Notes: a model not told the origin generated them from the letters alone. A DNA stretch of 64,000 bases from Arthrobacter gallicola (GCF_014836775.1 NZ_JACSQD010000001.1:414175-478174); one strand, 5' to 3'; counted from the first letter of the stretch, positions 18,010 to 27,551 are shown. Translations and numbers: made by a program.

Positions 18010-19236
18010 CTACCCGGCGGCGGCCTGTGCAGGCGGGGCAGCGGGCGGCGGCGGTGCGGCGGAGGTCCGGACCGCCGCCGGCCGCCTGCCCAGCACCTCG
18101 AGGACAACGATCAGGCCCACCAAAACGACGGCGATACCTAGTGTGGTGCCGGCGGTCAGCCCGGGAATGAACAGCACCAGCACGACGATTCCCGCGGCAA
18201 TACCCTGGCACCAGCGCTGGTGACGCAGCATCCACGGCTGCCATCGGGCCGGGTGCCCTGCAGCATAGAGCACCAGCACCGCAAGCAGGCCAAGCACCAG
18301 CACCGTCCGAAGCGCCCCGGCAAGCGGACCGAGGAACGCATCGCTGAGGGCCGCAGCCGCATCCGGGGATACGGCACTGCCCGTCAGCTCCTGGACGCCC
18401 ATCTGCTGGACGATGCGCAGCGCCAGCACCAGGGCGAGGGCCGCCGCGGCGCTGGCCACGGCAATCACCAGGCCGGCCCGCAGCCGCCGGCCCGCCGGAG
18501 CCAGCAGGACAGCGGCAGCGGCAGCCACCAGGGCCGCCCACGGAAGAACAGCCGCCACGCGTTCCAGCGCAGCCAGCGCGGAGAGCGCCGAGGCCAGACC
18601 GGGGGCATGGAAGACAGTGAAGTCCCGCCCGGCGTCGTCGGGAATCGCTGACGCCGCGGACACACCCTTGGCCAGCAGCCGGGATTTCACTTCGCTGATC
18701 ATCGCCGTCGTCGAGATGGTGACGTCGCCGTTCGGTGCGATGGAAGCGATATCGCCCGAATCGTTGTCCATGGCGCGGACCAGGGCTTCGTGGGCTCTTC
18801 TGTTGGCATCGACCCAAAGGTTGGCGAAGGCCTGACTGGAGACCGCCTTGGTCACGGTGTTGTCGATCATGGCATTCGTGCGGTCAGCGATGACCGGTCC
18901 CAGAGCGGCGGCGAGCACCTGGGAAGCACGCGAATCATCAAGGCTGGACAGGGCGTCATCGACGGTGGTGCTGATGTCCAGCCGTTCGGTGATCTGGTCC
19001 CCAATCTGCTGGGACAGGTTCGCCTGTACGGCTGGGTCCTGGATTACCGGTCCAACAGTGTCCACGTACCGGTCAGTGTTGCTCACCAGACTTGCCGCGT
19101 AGCCGGCCGTTACCGCGGCTACGAGCAGCAGGGCGCTGAGCACACCGAGGACCGCGGACAGAATCCTGCGCCATCTGGGAGCATCGGGGACCGGATGTTC
19201 GGTCCGGGGGGCGTCCAAACGTGTACTGGGTGCCAT
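18010..19236 (-). CDS. Conserved actinobacterial membrane protein, function unknown
   Basis: The 408-residue protein has one transmembrane segment near residues 25-50, an extracytoplasmic region of about 165 residues rich in Asp, Ser and Thr (NTDRYVDTVGPV, then helical stretches), and a cluster of five further membrane segments from about residue 215. A Pro/Ala-rich cytosolic tail closes it. This arrangement matches a common but uncharacterised actinobacterial integral membrane family. It appears to be transcribed alone on the minus strand. I do not assign a function. Confidence 0.75.
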   Translation of the reverse strand: MAPSTRLDAPRTEHPVPDAPRWRRILSAVLGVLSALLLVAAVTAGYAASLVSNTDRYVDTVGPVIQDPAVQANLSQQIGDQITERLDISTTVDDALSSLDDSRASQVLAAALGPVIADRTNAMIDNTVTKAVSSQAFANLWVDANRRAHEALVRAMDNDSGDIASIAPNGDVTISTTAMISEVKSRLLAKGVSAASAIPDDAGRDFTVFHAPGLASALSALAALERVAAVLPWAALVAAAAAVLLAPAGRRLRAGLVIAVASAAAALALVLALRIVQQMGVQELTGSAVSPDAAAALSDAFLGPLAGALRTVLVLGLLAVLVLYAAGHPARWQPWMLRHQRWCQGIAAGIVVLVLFIPGLTAGTTLGIAVVLVGLIVVLEVLGRRPAAVRTSAAPPPPAAPPAQAAAG

Positions 19237-19321
19237 GTCAGGGCCTTCCGCCGCCGTGCATTCCTAGCTGACAGGGTAGGCCGGAGCCGACCGCTTCAAC
19301 AGACCGCGGGGCTGGATCTGC

Positions 19322-20620
19322 CTACGGCTCGCCTGAGCGCACCATTCCCAGCAGCCGGTTGAAGATGGCTTCGCCGTCGTCGGAAATACCGTCATGGTGG
19401 AAGTCAGCGGTCTCCCAGACCCGGAGGCCCTTCACTGCGGCGGCCGTCTCCAGCGAGAGACCGCGGTCAACGTAGATGTCGTCGGTGTAGACGGCAGCAG
19501 CGGCCGGTACCGTGTTGCGGGCCAGCTGGCCGGCGTCGTAGAGCGCAGGCCAATCAGATTTCGCGGCCAGTATCTGGGCGGTTTCCTTCAGGGGGCGCAG
19601 CGCGGGGTCCTCATCGAAGTACCACGGGTACACCATCTCGCCCGTGTAGAGCGGCTCGGGCGCGTCCGGCTGGAACTGCGGGTAGGCGGACAGGACCCGC
19701 CAGGCCGCCCAGTTGGTGGCTTCTCCCTGACCGTAGATCGATTCATGCATCAGCGCGTACAGCGGGTTGGCGGACCGGTCCACCAGATGCCAGACGCCGG
19801 TCAGGAACGTGTCGGAGAGCCGTTCGCCCGACGGCGTTGAAACAAACGCCTCCTCCAGCAGATGATGAAGCGCGTCCATGCGGGTGTTGCCGCCCAGGAA
19901 GGATCCGGCCATCTGGAACCGCCGGACGGACAGCCGTTCGCCGTCGGGCAGATGTTCCGGGACCTCCTCCAGGTGCCTGGCGATCCGGGTGGTTATGTCC
20001 CGGTCGCCGGGGTACTTGGCGAAGTATTCCTTGTTCCGGGCCGCGACACGGGCAAACGTGGCGGAGTAAACGCGGTCGGCAGGGCCGGTCAGCGGGGCCA
20101 ATCCTCCGGTGATCAGGACCTCGCGCAGCCCTTCCGGGGCGAAAGAGAGATAGGTGAGGGCGCAGAAGCCGCCGTAGGACTGTCCGTAGATGCTCCACGG
20201 CCCGGAGCCCAGCGCCGTGCGGATGAGTTCGGCGTCCCGGATGATCGAGTCGGCGCGGAAATGGGTCAGATACTCAGCCTGGCTGGCGGCGTCCCCGCGC
20301 GCAGCCAGGGTCTGCCGGTTGGCCGGCGTGGAGAGACCCGTGCCGCGCTGGTCCAGCATCAGGATCCGGAACCGGCGGGAAGCGGCCTTGGTCCAGCCGC
20401 CAAACTGGGTCAGCCGGGTACCCTTGCCGCCCGGACCACCCTGCAGATACAGCAGCCAGGGCAGGTCGCCGGAGATTTCCGGGTCCGAGTATTCCCGGGC
20501 GAAGACCGTGATCTGTTCGCTGTCCGGCCGCCGGTGGTCCAGCGGAACACTGAACCGGTGCTCGGTCACCCGCATGCCGCGGACGTCGACGGGCGCCGAC
20601 GCCGTGTGGGGAATGCTCAT
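19322..20620 (-). CDS. Alpha/beta hydrolase, proline iminopeptidase-like (peptidase family S33)
   Basis: The 432-residue protein has the alpha/beta hydrolase fold of family S33, whose members release N-terminal proline or small residues from peptides. Visible features are the oxyanion-hole segment YLQGGPGGKG, the nucleophile elbow GQSYGG (serine near residue 155) and a late His in the segment ADFHHDGISDDGEA. Its length, with a large lid insertion, resembles the longer actinobacterial prolyl aminopeptidases. The ATG at 20620 overlaps the stop of the acetyltransferase gene by four bases, indicating coupling in the helicase operon. Confidence 0.88.
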   Translation of the reverse strand: MSIPHTASAPVDVRGMRVTEHRFSVPLDHRRPDSEQITVFAREYSDPEISGDLPWLLYLQGGPGGKGTRLTQFGGWTKAASRRFRILMLDQRGTGLSTPANRQTLAARGDAASQAEYLTHFRADSIIRDAELIRTALGSGPWSIYGQSYGGFCALTYLSFAPEGLREVLITGGLAPLTGPADRVYSATFARVAARNKEYFAKYPGDRDITTRIARHLEEVPEHLPDGERLSVRRFQMAGSFLGGNTRMDALHHLLEEAFVSTPSGERLSDTFLTGVWHLVDRSANPLYALMHESIYGQGEATNWAAWRVLSAYPQFQPDAPEPLYTGEMVYPWYFDEDPALRPLKETAQILAAKSDWPALYDAGQLARNTVPAAAAVYTDDIYVDRGLSLETAAAVKGLRVWETADFHHDGISDDGEAIFNRLLGMVRSGEP

Positions 20621-21114
20621 GCGGGCTGGGATGTCCCGGGCTGCGCTGCCCCGAAGTCGTCCAGGGCCCCACCGGTGAGCCGGTACGTGGTCCAGTCGTC
20701 CATCGGCTCTGCCCCGAGCGACTTGTAAAACTGGATGGAGGGTTCGTTCCAGTTGAGCACGCACCATTCGACCCGGGCGTACCCGCGGTCGACGGCGAGC
20801 TGCGCCAGGTTGCGCAGGAGCGCCTTGCCGTAGCCGCGGCCACGACCCTCGGGACGTACGTAGAGGTCTTCGAGCCAGATCCCGTGGACCCCTTCCCAGG
20901 TGGAGTAGTTCAGGAACCAGAGCGCGAACCCCTGGACGGCACCATTGTCTTCCAACACGTGCGCAAACACGGCCGGGTGTTCACTGAACAGGTGCTGCTC
21001 CAGTGCCTCCGGCGTGTTCTTGACCGCGTCCGGTTCCTTTTCATAGATAGCAAGCTCATGGATGAGCTCCAGGATCACGGGAACGTCTTCTTTGCGCGCG
21101 GGTCGGATCAGCAT
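20617..21114 (-). CDS. GNAT-family N-acetyltransferase (SAT/thialysine acetyltransferase-like)
   Basis: The 165-residue protein is a single GNAT domain. The acetyl-CoA loop reads RPEGRGRGYGKALL (about residues 92-105), preceded by WLEDLYV and followed by WNEPSIQFYKSLGAEPM. These features resemble diamine/thialysine acetyltransferases (SAT2 type), but the substrate is not certain. It lies ten bases after the helicase gene and overlaps the peptidase gene. Confidence 0.88.
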   Translation of the reverse strand: MLIRPARKEDVPVILELIHELAIYEKEPDAVKNTPEALEQHLFSEHPAVFAHVLEDNGAVQGFALWFLNYSTWEGVHGIWLEDLYVRPEGRGRGYGKALLRNLAQLAVDRGYARVEWCVLNWNEPSIQFYKSLGAEPMDDWTTYRLTGGALDDFGAAQPGTSQPA

Positions 21115-21124
21115 GGGGTCCAGC

Positions 21125-23674
21125 CTAGTCCAGCCGGCCGGCGTGGATCACGCGGATGACGGGGCTGCCAGCTTCGTCCGAGGCGGCAAGGTCAACTTCG
21201 GCCGAGATTCCCCAGTCCAGGTGCCCGGCAGGGTCCTTAAAGATCTGCCGCACCTCCCATTTGCCGGGCAGTTCCTTGATGATCAGCAGCTGCGGACCGC
21301 GGGCATCGGGGCCGTCGTCGATGTCATCGTGTTCCTCGAAGTAGGCGTCCAGCACATCGGCCCACCGGTCCGCGTCCCAGCCGGAGCTGCCGTCGAGCGT
21401 TCCCAACGCGGTGTCATCTTCGTCGGCAAACAGCTTCACCCGCTGGAACATTTCATTACGCACCATCACCCGGAAAGCACGCGTGTTGGCCGTGAGTTTC
21501 TCCGGTGCCGGCGGCAGTACCGGCTCGCTGCCCGCGGAGGAGTCGACGCCGGCAGCCAGTTCTTCCCATTCGTCCAGCAGGGACGAATCGGTCTGGCGGA
21601 CCAGTTCACCGAGCCACTCGATGATGTCGGAGAGGTCCTCGCGCAGGGCTTCCGGCGGAACGGTCTGCAGCAGGGCCTTGTAGCAGTCGGCCAGATAGCG
21701 CAGCACCACGCCTTCCGAGCGGGCGAGGGAGTAGAACGCCACGTACTCGCCGAAGCTCATGGCCCGCTCGTACATGTCCCGGACAATCGACTTCGGCGTG
21801 AGCTCGAAATCGCCCAGCCACGGTGCGCCGCTGCGGTACACCTCGAAGGACTGGAAGAGCAGCTCCGCAAGCGGCTGCGGATACGTGACCTCCTCCAGCA
21901 GCGCCATCCGCTGGTCGTACTCGATGCCCTCGGACTTCATGGCGGCAATGGCTTCGCCGCGCGCCTTCTTCTCCTGGGCGGAAAGGACCTGGCGCGGTTT
22001 CTCCAGCGTTGCCTCAATGACGGAGACCACGTCCAGAGCGTAGGACGGGCTCTCCGGGTCCAGGATTTCCAGCGCAGCCATGGCAAAGGGGGAGAGCGGC
22101 TGGTTGAGCGCGAAATTCGGCTGCAGATGCACCTTGAGCCGGACCTGGCGGCCATCGGCATCCGGGGTGGGCAGCTTCTCCACAATTCCGGCCGTTTTCA
22201 GTTCGCGGTAGATGCCCAGTGCCTTGCGCATCAGTTTCAGCTGCGAGGAACGGGTCTCGTGGTTGTTCGTGAGCAGGTGCTTGGCCGCGCGGAACGGATC
22301 GCCCGGGCGTTCCAGGAGGTTCAGCAGCATGGCATGGGTGACGTTGAAGCTGGAGCTCAGCGGTTCGGGCGTGCCCTCCACCAGTTTGGTGAAGGTGGGC
22401 TCGCCCCAGGACACGAAGCCGGCCTGCGGTTTCTTCTTCGCGACCTGGCGGAGTTTCTTCTGGTCGTCGCCGAACTTTGCCTTGGCTTTCGCCATCGCCT
22501 TGGCGTTTTCGATGACGTGCTCCGGGGCCTGCACGACGACGGTCCCCGCAGTGTCGTATCCGGCCCGCCCGGCGCGTCCGGCGATCTGGTGGAACTCCCG
22601 GACGTTCAGCGGGCGGGTGCGCACGCCGTCGTACTTGGACAGGGCGGTGATCAGCACGGTACGGATCGGCACGTTGATGCCGACGCCGAGGGTGTCGGTG
22701 CCGCAGATGACTTTCAGCAGTCCGGCCTGGGCCAGCTGCTCCACGAGGCGGCGGTACTTGGGCAGCATGCCGGCGTGGTGGACGCCGATCCCGTGCCGGA
22801 CCAGCCGGTTGAGGGTTTTGCCGAAGCCGGGTGCGAAGCGGAAGCCGGCGATCAGTTCGGCGATCCGGTCCTTCTCTTCGCGGGTGCAGACATTGATGCT
22901 CATCAGCGCCTGGGCGCGGTCAATGGCTTCGATCTGGCTGAAGTGCACCACGTAGACGGGAACCTGCTTGGTGGCGAGCAGTTCCTCGAGGGATTCCTGG
23001 ACCGGGGTTTCGACGTAGTAGTAGTGCAGCGGGATGGGCCGCTCCACGGAGGAGACCGTGACCGTGTCCCGGTTGGTCAGTTCGGAGAGATCCGTGGCGA
23101 TCCGGGTCATGTCGCCCAGCGTCGCGGACATCAGCAGGAACTGGGTCTGCGGCAGCTCCAGAAGCGGCACCTGCCAGGCCCAGCCGCGCTGCGGATCGGA
23201 GTAGAAGTGGAACTCGTCCATGATCACGGTTCCGACGTCGGCGTCGGGGCCCTCGCGCAGGGCGATGTTTGCGAGGATCTCCGCGGTGCAGCAGATGATC
23301 GGGGCGTCCTTGTTCACGGAGGAGTCGCCGGTGACCATACCAACGTTCTCGGCGCCGAAGATGTCGCAGAGCGCAAAGAACTTCTCTGAGACCAGGGCCT
23401 TAATGGGAGCGGTGTAGTAGCTGCGCTCGTCCAGGGCCATGGCGTAGAAGTGCGCGGCGATGGCCACCATGGACTTCCCGGACCCGGTGGGGGTCGCCAG
23501 GATGACGTTGTTCCCGGAGACGAGCTCCATCACGGCCTCATCCTGGGCCTGGTACAGGTTCATGCCCCGGCTTTCGACCCATTCCAGGAAGGACGTGTAG
23601 AGCTCGTCCGGATCGACGGTGCGGGTGGCGGATTGTCCAGAGGGACCGGAAGGCAGCTGTTCAAGTAGTTTCAT
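21125..23674 (-). CDS. Ski2-like DEAD/DEAH-box RNA helicase
   Basis: The 849-residue protein is a superfamily 2 helicase of the Ski2/HelY type, likely acting on RNA. Motifs in order are the Q-like region LYQAQDEAVMEL, Walker A ATPTGSGKS (about residues 60-68), DEFH in place of DEAD (motif II), MSATLGDM (motif III), TDTLGVGINVP (motif V) and HQIAGRAGRAGYD (motif VI). A C-terminal domain of about 450 residues is typical of actinobacterial members. It heads an operon with the acetyltransferase and the S33 peptidase. GGGAG lies directly upstream of the ATG. Confidence 0.92.
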   Translation of the reverse strand: MKLLEQLPSGPSGQSATRTVDPDELYTSFLEWVESRGMNLYQAQDEAVMELVSGNNVILATPTGSGKSMVAIAAHFYAMALDERSYYTAPIKALVSEKFFALCDIFGAENVGMVTGDSSVNKDAPIICCTAEILANIALREGPDADVGTVIMDEFHFYSDPQRGWAWQVPLLELPQTQFLLMSATLGDMTRIATDLSELTNRDTVTVSSVERPIPLHYYYVETPVQESLEELLATKQVPVYVVHFSQIEAIDRAQALMSINVCTREEKDRIAELIAGFRFAPGFGKTLNRLVRHGIGVHHAGMLPKYRRLVEQLAQAGLLKVICGTDTLGVGINVPIRTVLITALSKYDGVRTRPLNVREFHQIAGRAGRAGYDTAGTVVVQAPEHVIENAKAMAKAKAKFGDDQKKLRQVAKKKPQAGFVSWGEPTFTKLVEGTPEPLSSSFNVTHAMLLNLLERPGDPFRAAKHLLTNNHETRSSQLKLMRKALGIYRELKTAGIVEKLPTPDADGRQVRLKVHLQPNFALNQPLSPFAMAALEILDPESPSYALDVVSVIEATLEKPRQVLSAQEKKARGEAIAAMKSEGIEYDQRMALLEEVTYPQPLAELLFQSFEVYRSGAPWLGDFELTPKSIVRDMYERAMSFGEYVAFYSLARSEGVVLRYLADCYKALLQTVPPEALREDLSDIIEWLGELVRQTDSSLLDEWEELAAGVDSSAGSEPVLPPAPEKLTANTRAFRVMVRNEMFQRVKLFADEDDTALGTLDGSSGWDADRWADVLDAYFEEHDDIDDGPDARGPQLLIIKELPGKWEVRQIFKDPAGHLDWGISAEVDLAASDEAGSPVIRVIHAGRLD

Positions 23675-23784
23675 CTCCCTACCAGCCTAACGGGGCGTGG
23701 GAAACTGCGTTTGCGCAGGGATCACTCATGCAATGGCTGTCCGGTCAGCGGGCGCGGGGTACGTTCCATTGGTGGTCAGTCAGA

Positions 23785-23790
23785 TATCGT
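23785..23790 (+). promoter_or_regulatory. -10 box of the tautomerase-fold gene (leaderless type)
   Basis: TATCGT ends six bases before the ATG at 23797, with no ribosome-binding site between. Confidence 0.5.
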
Positions 23791-23796
23791 GCTCGC

Positions 23797-24186
23797 ATGG
23801 CACAGATCATGGTTTACGGGCATCGGAGGAATCTCGACCGTCGGCGGACGGAATTGAAGAACGCCATCCATGGTGCGCTGATGGCCGCCCTCGAGTACCC
23901 GGCCGAGAAGTGTTTTCAACGCTATATAGCGCTGAACGATGAGGATTTCGTTCACCCTGCGGATCGCGGAGCCGATTACACGATTATCGAAATCTCCATG
24001 TTTGAGGGCCGCTCTGATAATGCGAAGCGGGCGCTGATCGCCGAGCTGTTCCGTCGTGTCGATGAAGAAGCCGGAATCTCTCCGCACAGTCTTGAAATCA
24101 CCATCACCGAGACCCCAAGGATCAACTGGGGTATCAGAGGAGCCAACGCCGCCGATCTGACGCTTGGGTACACCGTTGAAGTCTGA
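23797..24186 (+). CDS. Tautomerase-fold protein lacking the N-terminal proline
   Basis: The 129-residue protein aligns by eye with the long-form tautomerase family (Tautomerase_2): a central FVHPADRGADYTIIEISMFEGR region and the C-terminal signature TPRINWGIRGANAADL. Members of the tautomerase superfamily normally use Pro-1, exposed after Met removal, as catalytic base. Here the start reads Met-Ala-Gln-Ile-Met, so residue 1 would be alanine. A second ATG at residue 5 would expose Val, not Pro. The start at 23797 fits a leaderless promoter. The fold call is fairly secure; catalytic tautomerase activity is doubtful. Confidence 0.8.
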   Translation: MAQIMVYGHRRNLDRRRTELKNAIHGALMAALEYPAEKCFQRYIALNDEDFVHPADRGADYTIIEISMFEGRSDNAKRALIAELFRRVDEEAGISPHSLEITITETPRINWGIRGANAADLTLGYTVEV

Positions 24187-24231
24187 CCACAGCAGCATTT
24201 CGCTGTAACGGCACCGGCCAGTCCGGGCTGC

Positions 24232-24237
24232 TAGGCT
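24232..24237 (+). promoter_or_regulatory. -10 box of tam (leaderless type)
   Basis: TAGGCT ends seven bases before the tam ATG; the intervening CGCGGGC is not a ribosome-binding site. Confidence 0.5.
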
Positions 24238-24244
24238 CGCGGGC

Positions 24245-25021
24245 ATGAAATGGGATCCGGCAAAGTACACACAGTTCTCTTCCCACAGGGACCGTCCGTT
24301 CTTCGACCTGGTTGCCCGGATCGGCGCCGAAGATCCCGGCTGGGTCGCGGACCTCGGCTGCGGCACCGGAGTCCTGACAGCCACCCTTGCCGAACGGTGG
24401 CCGGAAGCCTCGGTAACCGGACTGGATTCTTCACCGGACATGGTGCGCCAGGCCCGCGCGCTCGCCGGCGGTCCGGAGGGACCTTCCTTCACGCTCGGAA
24501 GCATCCGGGACTGGGAAACACCCTCCGGTCCGGGTGTGCTGGTCTCCAACGCGGCCCTCCAGTGGGTCCCCGGGCATGAAGAGCTGCTGGAACACTGGGC
24601 CAAGAAGCTCGATCCCGGGTCCTGGCTCGCCGTGCAGGTACCCGGCAACTTCGGCGGCCTCTCCCACGTCCTCATGCGCGAACTGGCCCAGTCCCCGCGC
24701 TGGGCTACGGCGCTCGCCGGCGTGCTGCGGGGCGAAGACTCGGTTTCTGAGCCGGAGCAGTACCTCGAGCTGCTCATCGGCGCCGGCCTCAGCGCCGACG
24801 TCTGGGAAACCAGCTACCAGCAGCTGCTCACCGGGGAGAATCCGGTACTGGACTGGGTCCGGGGCACAGCACTGCGGCCGGTCATGGCGGCACTGGCAGC
24901 CGAGGACTACGCGGCGTTCGAAGCGGAATACGGACAGCTGCTCCGCAGGGCCTATCCCGCCAAGTCCTGGGGGACCATATTCCCCTTCCGCCGCATTTTT
25001 ATGGTCGCGCGGAAGGGGTAG
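24245..25021 (+). CDS. tam: Trans-aconitate 2-methyltransferase
   Basis: Tam methylates trans-aconitate, a spontaneous isomer of cis-aconitate that inhibits aconitase, using S-adenosylmethionine. The 258-residue product is of normal size and begins MKWDPAKYTQFSSHRDRPF, a typical Tam N-terminus. SAM motif I is VADLGCGTGVLTATLAERWP (about residues 33-52), with GLDSSPDMV as motif II and SNAALQWVPGH further on. It is a single-gene unit convergent with the MBL-fold gene. Confidence 0.92.
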   Translation: MKWDPAKYTQFSSHRDRPFFDLVARIGAEDPGWVADLGCGTGVLTATLAERWPEASVTGLDSSPDMVRQARALAGGPEGPSFTLGSIRDWETPSGPGVLVSNAALQWVPGHEELLEHWAKKLDPGSWLAVQVPGNFGGLSHVLMRELAQSPRWATALAGVLRGEDSVSEPEQYLELLIGAGLSADVWETSYQQLLTGENPVLDWVRGTALRPVMAALAAEDYAAFEAEYGQLLRRAYPAKSWGTIFPFRRIFMVARKG

Positions 25022-25033
25022 GCACGCCGCCCG

Positions 25034-25681
25034 CTACCAGCCGCGTTCTTTCCATTCGGCAAGGTGCGGACGCTCAGCCCCAAGGGTCGTCCCGGAGCCG
25101 TGACCCGGATGGACCACTGTGTCATCGGGCAGGTATTCGAAGATACGTTCGAATACGTCCGCAAACAGGGAGTCGAACCTTTGTGGGTCTTTCTGCGTGT
25201 TGCCGAGGCCTCCAGGGAAGAGCGAGTCACCGGTAAACAGGTGAGCCGGCCCATCCGGATCCCGGTACAGCAGGGCAACGGAGCCAGGCGTATGACCGCG
25301 GAGGCTGATCACTTCCAGGTCGAAACCATCAAAATCCAGCACATCTCCGTGGGCCAGCGGCACGTCGGTCGGCACCGGAATCGCAGGGATGTCCTCAGCT
25401 CCGGCGGCCGTGCGGGCACCGGTGGCGGCAACGGCACCGGCGAGCGCCTGGACATGGTCCGGATGGCTGTGGGTAGTGATGATCATCCGCACAGCAGCCT
25501 CCGCGGGCCCGCCATAGAGATCGGCTGCCCCTTCCTCGAGGAGCGCCTGGATGCGGGGGAGGTCATCAGCGGCGTCAATAATGACCTGGACCCCCGAGTT
25601 CTTAGCGGTAAGGACATAGACGTTGTTGTCCATTGCTCCCACGGACGCGCTTCTGATCGAGACGTTCTTGTTATCCAACAT
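25034..25681 (-). CDS. MBL-fold metallo-hydrolase (glyoxalase II-like)
   Basis: The 215-residue protein is a metallo-beta-lactamase-fold hydrolase. The metal-binding motif is THSHPDH near residue 70, with a later SLRGHTPGSVAL, the FTGDSLFPGG motif and a final VHPGHGSGTT. This pattern is that of glyoxalase II-like hydrolases, but the thiol cofactor and substrate are unknown; actinobacteria use mycothiol. The ATG at 25681 has TAGACT seven bases upstream; it is convergent with tam and divergent from the ABC exporter genes. Confidence 0.87.
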   Translation of the reverse strand: MLDNKNVSIRSASVGAMDNNVYVLTAKNSGVQVIIDAADDLPRIQALLEEGAADLYGGPAEAAVRMIITTHSHPDHVQALAGAVAATGARTAAGAEDIPAIPVPTDVPLAHGDVLDFDGFDLEVISLRGHTPGSVALLYRDPDGPAHLFTGDSLFPGGLGNTQKDPQRFDSLFADVFERIFEYLPDDTVVHPGHGSGTTLGAERPHLAEWKERGW

Positions 25682-25688
25682 GCGGCCC

Positions 25689-25694
25689 AGTCTA
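25689..25694 (-). promoter_or_regulatory. -10 box of the MBL-fold gene (leaderless type)
   Basis: TAGACT on the minus strand ends seven bases before the ATG. No purine-rich ribosome-binding site intervenes apart from GGGC. Confidence 0.5.
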
Positions 25695-25817
25695 AACGGC
25701 TGCCGGGCTGACCTGCGTGCGCGTGAAGACCGTGTCAGCGGCGCCCTTGCTGCCCCTGTGTAACGGGCGTAGTTTCGGATGGTGCCGGCGGACCGCCCGG
25801 CAGTTCCAGGAGGATAC

Positions 25818-27551
25818 GTGCTCGTTCGGCTCGTTCGTGAAAACCTGGCCCCGTTCAAGGGTGCCGTGGCCGCCGTCGTCGTCCTGCAGTTCCTGCAGAC
25901 CGCCGCGACACTGTTCCTTCCCACCCTCAACGCGGACATCATTGACCGGGGCGTGGTGCGGGGAGACACCGGGACCATTCTTTCGATTGGTGCCTGGATG
26001 CTGGCCGTGACTGCCGCGCAGGTGGTGTGCTCGGTGGCGGCTACCTATTACTCGGCGCGCACCGCCATGCGGGTGGGGCGGAATGTGCGCGATGCCCTGT
26101 TCACCAACGTGCAGACGTTCTCCGGCCGGGAGGTGGGCGTCTTCGGAGCGCCGTCGCTGATTACCCGCACCACCAACGATGTCCAGCAGGTGCAGATGTC
26201 CCTGCTGCTCACCATGACCATGATGGTCTCGGCACCGATCATGGGCGTGGGCGGTGTGCTGCTGGCCCTGAACCAGGACATCCCGCTGTCCGGCATCCTG
26301 CTGCTGATCCTGCCGGTGCTGTTTGTCATCATCCTCCTGATCCTGCGCCGGCTGGTGCCGCTGTTCCGGCGGGCGCAGCGCCAGATCGACCGCGTCAACG
26401 GGGTGCTGCGGGAACAGATCATGGGTATTGCGGTCATCCGTGCGTTTGTCCGGGAGCGCACCGAGGAACAACGGTTCGAAGGTGCCAACGCCGATCTCAC
26501 CGGTACGCAGCTGCGGGTGGCACAGTACCTGGCACTGCTCTTTCCAGCCGCCATGCTCGTCGCGAACACCGCCACCGTTGCCGTGGTGTGGTTCGGGGCC
26601 TTCCGGATCGATGCCGGGCAGATGCAGATTGGTGCCCTCACCGCGTTCATCGCCTACATCATGCAGATCCTCATGGCCGTGATGATGTCCATGTTCATGA
26701 TCATGATGCTGCCCCGCGCCGCAGTCTGCGCAGAACGGATCTACGAGGTGCTTGATACGCGGACCAGCGTGCGGGACGCGCCCGGTGCCCGCCCGCTGGT
26801 GTTCGACGGCGGCCGGATCACTTTCCGGGACGTGGGCTTCACGTACCCGGGGGCCGAGGCTCCGGTGCTGCAGGGCATCAGCTTCGAGGCGCTGCCCGGG
26901 CAGACGACGGCGGTCATTGGCTCCACCGGTGCCGGGAAGTCCACTCTGCTCAACCTCATTCCGCGGCTGCTGGATCCCACCGGCGGGAGCATCAGCGTGG
27001 ACGGACAGGACACCGCTGCGGTTACGCTGCAGTCCCTGCGCAGCGGAATCGGACTGGTGCCGCAGCGGGCGCACCTCTTCTCCGGCACCATCGCCACCAA
27101 CCTGCGCTTCGGCAAACCGGACGCCACGGAGGAGGAACTCTGGCAGGCGCTGGAAATTGCGCAGGCTGCGGACTTCGTCCGGGCAACTGAGGGCGGACTG
27201 GATTATCCCGTGGAGCAGGGCGGCACCAACTTCTCGGGCGGACAGCGCCAGCGGCTGGCGATCGCCCGTGCACTGGTGGTGCAACCGTTCATTTACCTGT
27301 TCGATGACAGCTTCTCCGCCCTGGACTTCGCCACCGACGCCCGGCTGCGCGCAGCACTGAAGCAGCGCACCGCGCATGCGACGGTGCTGGTGGTGGCACA
27401 GCGGGTCAACACGATCACTGACGCGGCCCGGATCATCGTCCTGGACGAGGGACGGATCGCCGGGTCCGGCAGCCATGCCGAGCTCATGGAATCCAGCCCC
27501 ACCTACCGGGAAATCGTCGAATCCCAGCTCACCCCCGAGGAGGCGCTGTGA
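25818..27551 (+). CDS. ABC exporter half-transporter, subunit with degenerate ATPase site
   Basis: This 577-residue half-transporter has a six-helix exporter domain (residues 1 to about 310) and an ATPase domain with Walker A GSTGAGKS (about 370), signature FSGGQRQ (about 471) and Walker B FIYLFDDSFSALD (about 495). The residue after the Walker B aspartate is Asp, not the catalytic Glu, which marks the degenerate half of heterodimeric exporters such as TM287/288, BmrCD and LmrCD. The GTG at 25818 has AGGAGG five bases upstream and is preferred over an in-frame ATG 39 bases earlier. It overlaps the partner gene by four bases. Substrate unknown; multidrug or lipid export is likely by family. 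Confidence 0.93.
   Translation: MLVRLVRENLAPFKGAVAAVVVLQFLQTAATLFLPTLNADIIDRGVVRGDTGTILSIGAWMLAVTAAQVVCSVAATYYSARTAMRVGRNVRDALFTNVQTFSGREVGVFGAPSLITRTTNDVQQVQMSLLLTMTMMVSAPIMGVGGVLLALNQDIPLSGILLLILPVLFVIILLILRRLVPLFRRAQRQIDRVNGVLREQIMGIAVIRAFVRERTEEQRFEGANADLTGTQLRVAQYLALLFPAAMLVANTATVAVVWFGAFRIDAGQMQIGALTAFIAYIMQILMAVMMSMFMIMMLPRAAVCAERIYEVLDTRTSVRDAPGARPLVFDGGRITFRDVGFTYPGAEAPVLQGISFEALPGQTTAVIGSTGAGKSTLLNLIPRLLDPTGGSISVDGQDTAAVTLQSLRSGIGLVPQRAHLFSGTIATNLRFGKPDATEEELWQALEIAQAADFVRATEGGLDYPVEQGGTNFSGGQRQRLAIARALVVQPFIYLFDDSFSALDFATDARLRAALKQRTAHATVLVVAQRVNTITDAARIIVLDEGRIAGSGSHAELMESSPTYREIVESQLTPEEAL

Noticed and set aside
21062..23389. Open frame of about 775 codons antisense to the helicase gene
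   Set aside because: The minus-strand frame encodes all the helicase motifs; the antisense frame has no family features and arises from GC-rich third positions.
25692..27476. Open frame of about 590 codons antisense to the first ABC exporter gene
   Set aside because: The plus-strand frame encodes complete ABC motifs with a good ribosome-binding site; the antisense product is His/Gln/Gly-rich with no domain.
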